From: Callorhinus ursinus
Taxonomy: Eukaryota > Chordata > Mammalia > Carnivora > Otariidae
NCBI RefSeq assembly: GCF_003265705.1
Contig: NW_020313045.1
Coordinates: forward strand, 3,179,746 to 3,243,745
Reading direction: 5' to 3'
Length of the DNA: 64,000 bases
The translations under genes were made by a program, and so were the position numbers. The notes beneath the pieces were generated by a model, which was not told the DNA's origin, ran no database searches, and saw only the letters and a list, made by a program, of their open reading frames with translations. This document shows, piece by piece, positions 20,626-32,167 of the stretch; within the stretch, counting starts at the first letter, position 1, and the number at the start of each line of letters is the position of its first letter.

Positions 20626-21779
20626 TCCCTGTCCCCCTCCGGTTACGACAACGTTTGCTCCTTCCTCTGCCCTGTTGAGGAAAAGGGCATTGGAAAAACT
20701 TCTTTTCATTCTGCTCCGAAAGCCTACGCAGATACATTCTTGGGAGGTATATTTTGTTTAGCTCTAGCTGTCATTTCTCTGATGGCCTGGTTATTTTGGA
20801 AACGTGCTGAACTCCATCCTCAGGGATTCCCTAAGGAAGGCTCAGCTTGGAGGATTCATGAATCCATTTGTTCATCAATTAGGGAGCTCTGGAAGCAGAC
20901 GCTCTGTGAGTGGGGTGCTCTGCCCTGTTCCCTGCTGGGGGAAGTTGGGAGCCATGGTCCACACCCCCTGCAGAAGCTTCCCTAAAAATGTGGTCTCTCC
21001 TTGGAAGCCAATGAAGGCACAACTTGGACATGCCAGTTGAAATCAGAATTATAATTTTAATCAAAGCCTAGAACCTCAAGGTCGGCGAGAAAGTAAAGCA
21101 ATTCCCAATGAGTTTCTGATCACTGGGTACTGGTGAGGTACGTAAGGGACAGCGGTGTCTGGAAAAAACACCTCCTTTCGATGACGAGGAAAAACCAGAA
21201 GGAAGGAAATAAATTCACATTCTTGCTTCAGTTGCACACACATACGTGTACACACACACCAAAACCAATTTATTGTCGCCTCGCTGTGGTGTGCAGCACA
21301 TGCACATCCATTACAGGGAAAACCAGCTGAACCTGTAGGAAGAGTAGCTTTCGTGGCTGGGTGAGTTAACAGTTCAGTTCAGCATCCCCATGAGAATCTC
21401 TGCCAAGATGAATCTCTCCTTTTCCCAGAAGCTTTGAAAGAAATGGAACTTAATAATCTTGATAGAGGAATTTGTTGGGAAAGACACGTTAAAGGAGAGT
21501 GAGTCATCCTCGCTCTCTTCCACAGCCCCCCGCTGCCTTGTTCCCAGCCACCCGTCCGTCCATTGCCATCCACGCCAGTTGACTCAAACTCTATCTACTC
21601 CCTGTAAGGATACAGCACAGATGCCTCTATTCCCAGAGTTCCCATTGCCTCTGTGGGTTTTCTCTCTCAAACTGGCATTTTGCATACAGTGCTGAACAGC
21701 AGGGAATACAGACTGGCATTAGGAGCAAATCTGGTTTCTTTCTTTGTCTTCCCTCCCCCACCCCCCACCCCCCCTTCCT
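20626..21779. other. Unclassified stretch, no gene recognised
   Basis: No named repeat or exon. It has a short CA-rich patch (21237-21260) and a C-rich run near 21750-21775. Several 60-80-codon frames overlap on both strands and are not supported. Confidence 0.45.
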
Positions 21780-22350
21780 TTAGATAGCCGCCTTCAGCTG
21801 TGTATAAATTAAGCACATTCTTGTGCTTTTGCAGGTCACATCTGGGATATTCTGGACATCTCTGGTATAAACTCTGAATTTATGAAACCAGTAATTTGCT
21901 GCTCCCAGCTTATAATGCCTGACATTGTCACTGTTTGCTTAGAGTTTTGGTATCTGATGCTCTTAATGTTAAGGTCAATGTTATTGATACTGAACTCCAT
22001 GCCCTTGTTTCTTTCCCCATTGCGTTTTTTTTTTTTTTTTTGAGGCGCACACAGAGAGGGTAACTAATCTTAATATCTTGTGTTCACAATTCTATTTAGC
22101 ATGAAATCAGTAACTGACATATTAATTATAATAATCTGTTAAATATACTTTACCTACATGTTAATTATGGGAGACCATTCTCATTTATTTCTCTGGGTAG
22201 CCTATTAATTCAACCCAGATGGTACAGCTTTGTGAGACGGTAACACTGAGCATTTGCAGAATAAATCATGTTGCCAAGATACAGCAGCAAAAACGTTATC
22301 ACATCTGAATAAGCTTTAGTATGATATAACCAGGAAAGAAAACTTACCGA
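21780..22350. promoter_or_regulatory. AT-rich unique block, candidate regulatory element
   Basis: Repeat-free apart from a T tract (about 22027-22041). It holds several homeodomain-type TAAT sites: 'tataaattaa' near 21803, 'attaattataataatc' at 22121-22136, 'ttaattat' at 22161-22168 and 'attaatt' near 22204. A nuclear-receptor half-site TTAAGGTCA lies at 21969-21977. Clustering of this kind is seen in developmental enhancers, but AT-rich DNA gives TAAT by chance, so this is a hypothesis. Confidence 0.25.
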
Positions 22351-22879
22351 TTACTCACAGACTGGAGCTTAGTAAAAACAGGATCAGTATATCGAATGTT
22401 TAAAAAAATTGGGGGGGAACATGAAATGTTTTCCTCCCAAAGAGTGAATTCTTTATTTAAGCCCAGTGACACATAAATAATTCCAAAAGGGGGAAATAGA
22501 ATCCTGACGCAAGGAGTTCATCATAACTTGGGGGGAGGGGGAGAAAGGCAGCTGTGCTTTTCTTGGACTTTCTGATGTCAAGGCTGGTGTCATTTGGGGA
22601 AGTGCTGAAACACCTCTTTCCTCTTCCTCTATTCCCCTGCCTCGCTGTAATTTCTTCTCGGATGCTAATAGGCAGAACTCTGGGCTCCCTAGTGTTGGGG
22701 CTCTCTAGTTTGAGCCAGATTTATGTTGGGGAGGCTGATTCATCTCTGAATGGGGATGATTTCAATGAGGAAGCTTGGAATTGGTCAATGGGATGTCAAC
22801 ATCATCTTCTTTCCCGGGAAGATCTAGATCCATTGTTGGCCAAAGATCCTTTCAGTTCAGCGGTGTGATTTCAGAAGTT
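22351..22879. other. Unclassified stretch
   Basis: G-rich runs at 22411-22420 and 22530-22542. A 104-codon plus frame (22554-22868) shows no domain. Confidence 0.4.
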
Positions 22880-23500
22880 TCATCAGTGCTCACTCATTAT
22901 TTGTTTCTGGAAAGAACTGTGCTGGTTCTTGAGAAGCAGCCAAGAGCAAGCCTGATATGGGCCCTGCCTTCACAGAACTTATGATGTGGCAGGGGAGCCA
23001 ATTAAACAAGCAGTTATAATAGAGTGGGATAGGGTCATGCTATCCCACCATGGACTGTGGCTATGAGAGCACACAGCAAAGGCCCCCCAGCTCAGATGTG
23101 GGGGAGGCTCAGAGAAGGCCTCCCAGAGTGGCAATTTCATCACTTGCCTCTGAAGGGCGAGCAGCAGGTCATCGAGTGGAGGACTAAGGAGAGAGCCAGG
23201 TGGAAGGAACAAATGGGGCATCACATACTCATGGGGTTGAAGGTGCAAGTAGAATGTAAATTGAGGGGAGTGGGGGTTGTAGAAGTTTCCAAGAGATGTG
23301 ACCAGGTAGGTGTGCAGGGGCCAGATGATGAGGGTCCCTGTGAACTGCATGAAAAAATTCAGCTTTCACCTTATAGACAGTGGGGGCCATGGAAGGGTTT
23401 GAGCATGAGGTGACAGAGTCAGACTGACGTGTGAGGAATGTCCTTCTAGCTTCATCAGGGGAAACAGTGCAGACTGGAGCTGTCGTTGAAGTGAGAGATG
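22880..23500 (-). mobile_element. L2, long reverse fragment
   Basis: 'gggccctgccttcacagaac', 'caattaaacaagcagttata', 'cagagaaggcctcccagagt', 'gcaggggccagatgatgagg', 'ttcaccttatagacagtggg' and 'ggccatggaagggtttgagc' follow reversed L2 from the 3' tip inward. Frames across it on both strands (23057-23413 and others) are accidental. Confidence 0.75.
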
Positions 23501-23554
23501 GTGGTGTCCTCGACCAGAAGAGAAGCAGGATGTTCTTCACCTTCTGACCGTCCG

Positions 23555-24155
23555 GCCCGGCCTAAGTCTCTTCTCTTTCTCAAAGCCTTCCCTGACATGT
23601 CCAGCTTTCACCGAGCTCTTCTTTCCTTGAGCTCTAATGGCAGTATTTTGCCAATTGTTCCATATTTGAAAACAACTGAAGACTTTGCTTCTCCACTCCC
23701 ATTAACACAGCTCCAGGTGTATTCATGTCTCCTGCCATGTTAGAAGACGCCAACCTCTCTTGGCTCCTGTCCCTCCTCCACAGACCCATGGCTCCTTCAA
23801 ACTTCTACATTTGACCAACTCATTGCTCATGATGACTTTGGCTACTTTTGCTCCATGTGTATTGTGATGTTACATTTCATGATGCTCCTCCATCACTCAG
23901 TCTAAAAACAGCTGTTCCCTCATTCTCTCTCATGGCTCCCTCTCCTCCATAACATCAGACACAAGTACAGTTGGAGGTTAATTTGATTTACTTGCCGATC
24001 TGTGCTTTTTTTTTTTTTTCTTTGCCTCTCCCATTGGGCTTGAAGTTCCATCAGGGTGGAGACCATGTCTGTTTTTCCTCATAGTATTCTGAGCAGGTAG
24101 TGCAGCACCTGGTACTTGGGAGTTGTGCAACAACTAAAAATTTCTTGAATGACTG
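23555..24155 (+). mobile_element. L2 3' region, forward copy with a diverged middle
   Basis: 'tttctcaaagccttccctga' opens the L2 segment that normally reads '..agaaagccttccctga..'. The terminus 'cattgggcttgaagttccat', 'cagggtggagaccatgtctg', 'gtagtgcagcacctggtact' and 'ttgaatgactg' closes it. The middle (about 23700-24000) is poorly matched and includes a T tract at 24008-24020. Together with the reverse L2 at the left it forms a head-to-head pair. Confidence 0.6.
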
Positions 24156-24589
24156 TATTATTTTTCAAAAACTAGAGAATGTTTAACTCTTTAGGGGAGC
24201 ACTTGGATCTCAGGACATGTTTTGTGTGTATGCTTTAAGCTTAGAGAGAGATGACATCAGGGGAGGCCTATGGGGGAATTGTGAGCCAGAATATGGTGGC
24301 GGTATCCAGAAAACAGCCTTCTGCAGCCATGATTAGAATTTATGTAAATGACTTGGGCACAGAATGGACTTGTCAAGCCCATTGGAGAGAGATTTACCTG
24401 AACAGTGGGACCTGCAGGGTGGGGGGGGGTGGCATTTTGACCATCCAAATAACAGCTCTAAGAAGCAGATGTATTTCAGAAGGATACGATTGTTTTAGAA
24501 TTGGCTTTGAGTTTTAGATCTTGCCCTCTTTTGTTTTCTAAGAAACAACCGACCTCCTTTCTGTTCTTCCTTCCCACCTACCTACCTTC
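24156..24589. other. Unclassified stretch
   Basis: G9 run at 24421-24429. No gene or named repeat recognised. Confidence 0.4.
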
Positions 24590-24670
24590 TTTGGTTCATG
24601 CATTCATCCAACAAATGTTTCCTGGGTGTACACAGCACCCTAGGCTCTGGGTCATGCTGGAAAGTGACTT
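24590..24670 (-). mobile_element. L2 3' tip
   Basis: 'gcattcatccaacaaatgtt', 'tcctgggtgtacacagcacc' and 'ctaggctctgggtcatgctgg' (read in parts) are the reversed L2 end, truncated after about 80 bases. Confidence 0.6.
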
Positions 24671-24949
24671 AGAAGAGAGGGCAGGTAAGCCTTAGGAAAC
24701 TAAGAGTGAAGTCCACCTCTGCATTGAAGGGCTGGGGGAGAGGCCTCAGCAGAAAGGTTTCCAGCTGAAAGACTGTGTTTATCCAGGTTTGACCCCCCCC
24801 GGCTTCTCTTTCAAAACAGCTATCGAGAAAGGATTGGGGGCTGACACATCTCCTGAGCCATCTGAAATCACAGCTGAGCCCCACTCGCTGGATTGAACAT
24901 CAACCAGAATTCCACATCCACTACATGGTTAAGAGGAACTTCTAGCTGG
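24671..24949. other. Unclassified spacer
   Basis: Nothing recognised. Confidence 0.4.
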
Positions 24950-25200
24950 GGAATATAAAATTGCAAATGGCACAGATAACGTCAGTCTGAGTTACTGTTT
25001 TCAGAATGACACAGATGTTAGGATAAGGGAAGCATAAATGGAAATTAAAGAGAAACAAATTCAGAACAGATGTCAGGAAGCATTTTTTTCATGCGGAGAA
25101 TCACAAATGTGTGGAATGGCCTACCAGGCTCGATTGTTAAGGCAAAGACACAGGGGACATTTGCGAACTGATCAGATGGCATCATGGGGGAATTAAACAG
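24950..25200 (+). mobile_element. Possible L3/CR1-type LINE relic
   Basis: 'aacagatgtcaggaagcatt', 'ttttttcatgcggagaatca' and 'gtggaatggcctaccaggct' follow the conserved 3' segment of CR1/L3 elements ('..tcaggaagaactttt..gtggaatgg..ccag..'). Only this segment is recognisable. Confidence 0.5.
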
Positions 25201-25991
25201 TAAAAGAGGAAATGAGCGTGCATACTGCGACTGGCTTTCGGCTAATCCTCGACAGTGTCCATGTTCTTATGTTCCCGGGGCTTCCCTACTTACCTTGGAT
25301 AAACGCACATCATTTCTTTGCTTTTAGTTTTCACAGATTGCACCAATCTCAAAATAGTTATTTTCACATCATAAAGATGACATTGGCAGAGCGGGAGAGA
25401 CAGAGAGAGTGAGAGAGCTCCTTTCCTGCAGGAGTGTTTTTGGGGGGAAGGAGGGTGTTTGTTGTTCATGAATTGTGCATGAAGATGAATGTTTAAAATG
25501 TGTATACCTGTCTAACACCAAAGAGCAGGGTATGATCATCAACCAGCCAGCCCTCTTGTACTATCTGGTGGAGCTGAAGTTCTAATTCTCGCTCAGTAAG
25601 TACATGATCACCAGGGGGTCCATTGGAGAAGTCCCACAAGGCTTTCACTGCTTCTGTTCCCCCCCCCCCCGGCTAATGGCCTCATGGTGCCCAAGTCCTT
25701 TTAAAAATATTCTATGTGGGAGAAAGGGGCGTTAAGCTAGTTGCTAGCTTCCGATAGCTACTTATTACGAAGAATTTGCACCAAGGATGGGGCAACAGGA
25801 AATTTGCAACACATGACCGCTTGTGCTTGTCTTTCTTGTATTGTGCCTTTGGAGCCGCTCTAGAGAGACTGTAACCAGGTGCCCCTTTAAAGGAGTATCA
25901 CTTGGGGGATATAGCTTATGATAATAGGGAAGGAAAGAGAGGATAGCAATGGCTCTATGCCCCAAGGGAAGGTAGTTGAGGATAAAAAGTA
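25201..25991. other. Unclassified stretch, no gene recognised
   Basis: Contains a C12 run at 25659-25670 and a short GA-rich patch near 25393-25415. The region 25720-25980 has several CpG sites but no recognisable element. Confidence 0.45.
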
Positions 25992-26120
25992 GAGTAAAAC
26001 CTCATTAATCTGGACCCTGCTAATTTAGAATGTATGAATAATTCAGACCCTCTGGCTGAGCTGAAGTTTACCTTTGTACTAGATATGGAAAAAAGGGTTT
26101 GCTAAGCAAATTAATAGTGT
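25992..26120 (+). mobile_element. Possible pogo/Tigger-type DNA transposon relic
   Basis: 'gagtaaaacctcattaatct', 'ggaccctgctaatttagaat' and 'gaataattcagaccctctgg' resemble the terminal pattern '..acctc(a/g)ttaatccggac..' of pogo/Tigger elements. The other end was not located. Confidence 0.35.
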
Positions 26121-26509
26121 AAACAAGATAGAGGGTAGGGAATATATAACCTATTTAAGAGAACAAATTGTTTTCACATACTTAGTAGAACCATCTGCAT
26201 AGGAAGAATGAATAGGTCAGTTATAAGTAATCCTGGTCTGTTCATTAATCTTGGTCTGTTGGGTATCAATACTTAGCAAAATTCTGTCAGCATTAGAGGG
26301 ATGAAATTGAGCAAGCAGGAAGTTCTTAAGAGTTCATATTTAAGGTGTTGTGTTGATTTACATTGCCTTTTCTTTCATAATTTACTTTTGATTTGTAAGA
26401 CCTCCTGATGAACCTTCCTTGGATCCTGTCTGTCCGCATCACCTCTAAGCCTTTGTCATTGAGATGACAGAAAGACTAACTTCTAGAGCACGGTCCTGAG
26501 TAATGTTGG
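26121..26509. other. Unclassified stretch
   Basis: AT-rich, and may include the remainder of the preceding element. No gene recognised. Confidence 0.4.
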
Positions 26510-26665
26510 TACCAGGGCAAATAAGGCAAGCTTTGAAAGTCTGGGTTCTAATCTGGTCTCTGTTAATACCCACTGGATTTTGGCAGGTAACTTATTCTCT
26601 CTGGGCTTCAGATTCCATGTGTATAAAATGGGAAAAGATTAAAGACATCCAAAGACCCTTTCAAC
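26510..26665 (+). mobile_element. MIR
   Basis: 'ttgaaagtctgggttctaat', 'ggcaggtaacttattctctc', 'tgggcttcagattccatgtg' and 'tataaaatgggaaaagatta' follow the forward MIR order. Confidence 0.65.
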
Positions 26666-27847
26666 TCAGCAACTCCATTGTCATCATTTATCACCCCTCT
26701 GAGATAACTTCTCACCCCTAAAAAATATATATATAGTCATTCTCATGTTGTGTCAATAATCAGATGATACAGCAAATAAAGTGCAGAGGAGAATATAAGC
26801 AATAAGCAAGAAAAGAGTAAGTCAGGAGACATGATCATGCCCCTGCCCCTGTCATTTCCTAAGAATAACCCCCTTCACCCTCTCCTTGGGACATCTGACT
26901 TTCTTTTCTTCTTCCTCATCCATGGACTTCTCAATAACATTTTCCCACTGGATACTGTCGGAGTTGCCCTCAGCCCCACCCCCTCCCCAGTGGGTGGAGC
27001 CTGCAGAGCGCCGCATCACATGCCGGGTGCAGAAGCAGAAGCATCCCCACTGACCCTCTTCTTAAGAAGATCAATGAGCAGTGGATTGGAACATGGAAGA
27101 GGAAGTAGATGACTTCCTCTCAACTAAAGATCTTGTTGCCACTCTCCCAGCCACCCTCAAACACTCTCAGGAGTTGTGCTGACTTTAATCCTCAGGCTGG
27201 AGGTGGACATGGAACAGCCAACTGGCGTAAATTTGGCGTTAGGTTTCCGTTTATGTCCTTCTCTCAGCCTGCCAGTCACTGATGCATAAAGGAAATTAAT
27301 CAATTAAATATTAATTTTATATGCCATCTCCTTTTAAGCGATTCTCAAATACTGCTTGGTCAATGGACATTTAAAACCTTTGCCACCTAAACGAATCATC
27401 GCCGAGCCCTTTCCAGATACAGACTCAGAAACCAAGGCCACGCTGGGCTTCCTTATCTGTGCGTGGCTGGGGAATCTTAGCTCCTTAAAACGTGCTTTTG
27501 ACACACAAAACTCAGTAGCAGAATAGCTTTAGAGATTTGCTAAAATCATATGTAAATCTCATTGGTATGTACTGTGTACAGATTAGGGGCTCTATAGAAA
27601 ATGAGAGAAGGCTGGGGGAAAAATGGGGTGGGTGCCATGAGCAGCTTTTGGAGGGTGAGTGTTTTGAATCAGAGCCTACAGTCCTGCTACATCCTCCAGA
27701 CAGCAGGACCCTGCACTGTGGGCACTGTAAGAGTGACTCTGGTTTAAATTAACTCATCAGGCTCGGGGAGGCAACTTCTCCAGAATTACCAACTTTGTTT
27801 GAAAGAAAGTTTTTGTGAGGTCACTTGACATCCTTGAGGATGAATCC
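26666..27847. other. Unclassified stretch, no gene recognised
   Basis: No named repeat. The part 27270-27500 is unique and AT-rich on its left ('aattaatcaattaaatatta' near 27296). A 93-codon plus frame at 26831-27112 has no domain. Confidence 0.45.
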
Positions 27848-28026
27848 AGGGGCTCCTGGGTGGCTCAGTCAGTTGAGCAGCTGCCTTTGGCTCAGGTCAT
27901 GATCCCAGGGTCCTGGGATCAGGTCCCTCATCGGATTCCCTGCTTTGCGGGGAGCGTGCAACTCTCTGCCCTTCCCCCTGCTTGTGCTCTCTCTCTCTCA
28001 AATAAATAAATAAAATCATTAAAAAC
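27848..28026 (+). mobile_element. SINEC (CAN-SINE)
   Basis: Head 'ggggctcctgggtggctcag', body 'gctcaggtcatgatcccagg' and 'gtcctgggatc', then a CT-rich stretch and the tail 'aaataaataaataaaatc'. A short (CCA)n-like tract follows at 28025-28050. No convincing target-site duplication was seen. The 64-codon frame over it is spurious. Confidence 0.93.
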
Positions 28027-30084
28027 ACCACCACTACCACCACCACCAACAAAGAAATCCAAATTGACGCAACGCTCTGTACAATTGCTGTTGTAGCATT
28101 TGTGTGTGTCTAACGTTTGTCAGCAAGCTTACTTTATTTCCGTTTTTTATTGACTGCTTGCCATGAACTCCATCCTGTGAAAAGTGCTGTCAGCTTTGCA
28201 GAAAAATACTTAATCCTTCTACCTTTCCAGAATAGTACCCTCTTTGTGAGGGGCAAGGCACAGAGACCCAACATTACAAGATGTTAGATGGAATTGGTTT
28301 GGTAGACAGTGTTTTACATTAATAAGTAAATACATAACAGGAAAGCTAAATTTTGATGTTGTCAGAATGTAGAGATTGAGATGTTACATTTGAAAACTGA
28401 GAGTGTGGACTTCCCTTGAAAAATATCAGATGACTCAGAAACACAGGTCCCATGTTCCCTCATGGCAACAACCAGTTGGACCTGAGTAGGGGCTACATCC
28501 TTTTACTGAGAAATAATAGTCTCCAGTTCATCACAGCCCCCCTGGCTACACTTGCCTTGCTCAAGTAGGAATTTGTATCTATAACCCTTGGAATAGTTAC
28601 GTAAGGCAAACACACAAAAATGCAAGACAGAATATGAATCCATGATCAAATGAATGCTACAGATAAAGACCGTGGGTGGGATGACAAAATGACTAAAGTC
28701 ACCTGGATGTGACTTGATTCCCTAGACATCCCTATTTGTCACAATTGTTTTGGAAGACGTCTTCAAAAATGACCGATAAGTATGAAATGAAATTTTCAAA
28801 TACCTTGAAAAAGTGAGAAAAGAATTAATACTACCCCTTTAATGATGATGCGCTTTGAATTTCTGTATCTTTTGTAAGAGAAGAGGAGTAGCATTACAGC
28901 TATGGCTAATTCAGTCATAATACTTATGGGAAATGTGTCGCCACATGAATGACTTCCATTACATGATATGGAAGGAGGGGATGAGGGCTTCGGAGTGATA
29001 AAATCGATGTGGACTGGAAGGGTGGCTGATGCAACGATAGCCACTGGACAGACACGTACCTTGATTTCTAATGGTTGGTATGATCCCAAGATCAAGCTGT
29101 GAGCAAGAGGTCAAGTGTAAGATGGTCAACAAGGTGACATATAACCAGAAGGACAAGTCAGAAAAGGACTGAGAGAGAATCGTCAGGTTTGGCAGTTAAG
29201 ATGACTGTCAAGGTGAACATGTGTTTTTGGTTTCGTATTTTTGTCTGCACACTTTCATTCTCTTTTCTTCTGGAAATAATAGAATGTCTTTTCCCACTTA
29301 ATTCATGTGGTTCAGGTGGGCTGACTCTGAACTGCAGAACTAGGGGGAGGCACATAATTCAGACTTGACATATGAGAGTTTTCATGTCCCTTTCTCCAAT
29401 TGTTTCAGGATGGGCATGTGACGAAAGCTGGGACTGGAAATGGCAGGCTTGGGAATTTTGCTGTCATTACCAGGAAAGAACAACCCCTCTTTCTGCTGCG
29501 GTTATGCAGCTGGCAGGATGGCAGGCAGGAATTTCAGGAGGCCATTCTTGCAGTCACTGTAGGAGGCTCTGCCCAAGACTAAAGCCAATAGACGGAGAGA
29601 TATGGAGACCTCTTCTTGGTGGCGTGCTCCAGCCATGCCTAAACCACAGAGCTACAGTTCATGTTCCTCTCCTTTGGCACTGCTCCTTTGTCTTAATGTG
29701 GTTGGGTGTTGCGTTATCTTGCTAGGACAGAGCTTTTTCTCTGTTGAATCAAGAAAATGCTTACTCTTCTCTCTAGCTGTTACACTTTGAAGCTCAATAT
29801 GTGTGCTTCTGTTTCCCCCTGCTGCACTAACTCCTGGGCTTCTCTGACATGGGCTCCTTTCTTAGGTTGACTGAGAGTGTCAAATCCCCAATCCTGTAGG
29901 GCACTTTTACTCACAAGATGTGTCTCCTCCTTTTTCCTTCCCTTATGGCTATGGGGAAAGGAACAATAAACTGGGTCACGCTTAATAGGCAAACACTGCC
30001 CCTCCCATGGAGATTGAAGTTGTTGATCTGGAAGCCCTTTCTAGCACTTGGGAAGCCTGTGGTCCTTTCTTTGGTACAACAAGT
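28027..30084. other. Unclassified stretch, no gene recognised
   Basis: About 2 kb with no repeat named with confidence. Minus-strand frames at 28796-29156 looked membrane-like when translated, but the frame is closed by a TGA just upstream, it starts at a non-ATG codon and it matches no family I know. Part of 29380-29720 may be an old repeat related to the blocks near 19.1 and 50.5 kb. Confidence 0.45.
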
Positions 30085-30257
30085 GGAAGGAACAATGGGA
30101 AGAGGAGGGGTTCTGGAGCCAGACAGGGCAGAATCAGAACGCCCTTTCTGCCAGGTGTACCTCTTAGATCTTAGGTAAGTTACTGAACTCTGAATCTCAG
30201 TTTCCTAAATCTCTAATGTGAAAATAATAACTACTGCATAGGGTTGTTATAAAGATT
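30085..30257 (+). mobile_element. MIR, left part, split by a SINEC
   Basis: 'ggggttctggagccagacag', 'aggtaagttactgaactctg', 'aatctcagtttcctaaatct' and 'catagggttgttataaagat' are the forward MIR up to its 'ggattaaa' block, where the SINEC begins. Confidence 0.8.
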
Positions 30258-30463
30258 AAAGGATTATAGGCTCCTGGGTGGCTCAGTCAGTTAAGTGGCT
30301 GACTCTTGATTTTGGCTCAGGTCATGATCTCAGGGTCATGAGCTTGAGCCCCATGTTGGGCTCCATGCGGAGCTTGGAGCCTGCTTGGGATTCTCTCTCT
30401 CCCTCTGCCCACCTGCCCTCCACTTGTACGCTCTCTCTAAAAAAAAAAAGAAAGAAAGGATTA
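30258..30463 (+). mobile_element. SINEC inserted in a MIR, with target-site duplication
   Basis: Head 'ggctcctgggtggctcagtc', body 'ggctcaggtcatgatctcag' and 'ggtcatgagcttgagcccc', then 'tgcttgggattctctctctc' and an A/G-rich tail. Flanks 'aaaggatta' at 30258-30266 and 30455-30463 are identical, giving element limits of about 30267-30454. Confidence 0.93.
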
Positions 30464-30535
30464 AAGGAGATAACATATATAAAGCCCTTGGCACATAACT
30501 AGAGCTCACTAAAGGGTGGCTTGTGATGATTATTT
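30464..30535 (+). mobile_element. MIR, right part, split by a SINEC
   Basis: 'aaggagataacatatataaa' then 'gcccttggcacataactaga' and 'gctcactaaagggtgg' complete the MIR left open at 30257. Confidence 0.75.
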
Positions 30536-30552
30536 ATGGGGGAGGTAATGAG

Positions 30553-30653
30553 AGGCAGTGCCGTGTTGTGGTTCATAGCACGGCTTATGGAGTGAGACCA
30601 CCTGGGTCCTCATCCCACCTTTACCTCTTATACAGCATCTTCATGACTCAGTT
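30553..30653 (+). mobile_element. Second MIR, left part, split by a reverse SINEC
   Basis: 'gaggcagtgccgtgttgtgg', 'atggagtgagaccacctggg' and 'ctcttatacagcatcttcat', ending in 'catgactcagttt', correspond to the forward MIR head and Core. Confidence 0.75.
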
Positions 30654-30864
30654 TCTTTTTTTTTTAAGATTTTATTTATTTATTTATTTGATTGAGAGAG
30701 AGAACCCGTGAGCACAAGCGGGGGGAGGAGGGGCAGAGGGAAAGGGAGAGAAGCAGACTCCCCACTGAGCAGGGAGCCCCATGCGGGGCTCAGTCCCAGG
30801 ACCCCGAGATCATGACCTGAGCTGAAAGCAGATGCTTAACAGACTGAGCCACCCAGATGCCCCA
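30654..30864 (-). mobile_element. Reverse SINEC in the second MIR, with target-site duplication
   Basis: Tail first ('aagattttatttatttattt'), then 'ccccgagatcatgacctgag' and head 'gactgagccacccagatgcc'. The string 'catgactcagttt' lies at 30641-30653 and again at 30865-30877, a 13-base target-site duplication with no mismatch. Confidence 0.95.
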
Positions 30865-31010
30865 CATGACTCAGTTTTTTTATTTACAAATGGGAATTAC
30901 AGCAGGAATAATGTTTTTACCTTGTGAAGTCATTACGTGAAGTAAAAGATTTAACGAATGCAAAGCACCTAGTGTCAAGTACACAGCAAGCAGCCAATAG
31001 TTTCCAATTT
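30865..31010 (+). mobile_element. Second MIR, right part
   Basis: 'tttacaaatgggaattacag', 'ttaccttgtgaagtcattac', 'gcaaagcacctagtgtcaag' and 'acacagcaagcagccaatag' continue the MIR after the SINEC. Confidence 0.75.
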
Positions 31011-31734
31011 ATTGTAAGCATAATTCTCATATTTAGTGGCACACCTAATACCTTTAAAAATATGAAGCAGATCGTTTTTATATATTCCTCTTTTCTATAC
31101 AGTGAAATTATTTTCGGTAATAATTACATAATAATTAATGAAATTGCTACAATCATTATTCTTGTATTTGTCCTTTAGCTTTAAAACAAAGAATAGGAAT
31201 TTTAAAAGAATAAATTTCAATTTCAAAGATATTATTCCAATTCGGTGAGATATTTCACGTGTGAATTAAACTTTGCTTTTACCAAACAAAAGAATTACAC
31301 CTAGCTGTTTGTACTGTTTCACCATATTACACACAAATGAAAACTTCTATTTGTCACAAGGAACAACAGAAGTCACTCAAATTCCTCATTTTTATATCCC
31401 TCATTATATCATCGTTTAGTTTGAACCTACCATATAAATGTGGGAATGTGTCACACTCTAGGGGTTAGAGACACACAGCTCCATTGGAAACAAGCTAGAG
31501 CAATTCAGAAACTTCACGGAATTACTCTCTTGAGACATACCCTGTAGCTGAGTTTCGATGCAGTGGCGGTCCACTGCATAAGCAGGAGTTGGTCTGAATT
31601 ACCTCGTGTTTAGAATGTAATATTTATGAGACCATAGCCATAAAAATGTGCTAATTTGAAGCTTACATATATATTGTTAACTGATAATGCAACAATTATT
31701 TAGAATTTAGATTAAGAAAAGATTTTTTTTTTTT
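31011..31734. other. Unclassified AT-rich stretch
   Basis: No gene or named repeat recognised. A T12 run lies near 31724-31735. Confidence 0.45.
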
Positions 31735-31880
31735 TACCGTGAAACACTGAGGAACAAAGCCCAGTAAAGAACACACAAATAAATGGAACTATATCCTATG
31801 TTTGTGGATTGAAGGAATTAATATTGTTAAAATGTCTATACTATCCAGAGCCATCTAGAGATTCAGTGCAATCCCTATCA
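31735..31880 (+). mobile_element. L1 ORF2 fragment, left of a SINEC
   Basis: 'tatcctatgtttgtggattg', 'gaaggaattaatattgttaa', 'atgtctatactatccagagc' and 'ttcagtgcaatccctatcaa' are the L1 ORF2 3' half on the plus strand. Confidence 0.9.
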
Positions 31881-32099
31881 AAAATACAAGTGCAAGTGCC
31901 TGGGTGGCTCCGTCACTTGTTCATTGGACTCTTGATTTCGGCTGAGGTCATGATCTCAGGGTCATAGATCAAGCCCCCAGGTCTGGCTCCATGCTGGGCA
32001 GAGCCTGCTTGGGATTCTTTCTTTTTCTCTCCCTCTGCCCTCTGCCCCTCCTGTCCCCAGCTCTCTGTCTCTCTTTAAAAAAAGAAAAAAGAAAAAGGA

Positions 32100-32167
<68 letters not shown>

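Noticed and set aside
27848..28026. tRNA gene suggested by the A- and B-box-like head
   Set aside because: The head belongs to a SINEC. The sequence continues into the SINE body and tail and lacks a proper tRNA fold.
28796..29156. Minus-strand frames with hydrophobic, membrane-like translation
   Set aside because: The 99-codon frame starts at a TTG codon and is closed by a TGA about 18 bases upstream. The second piece is in another frame. No family is recognised and no splice sites support joining them.
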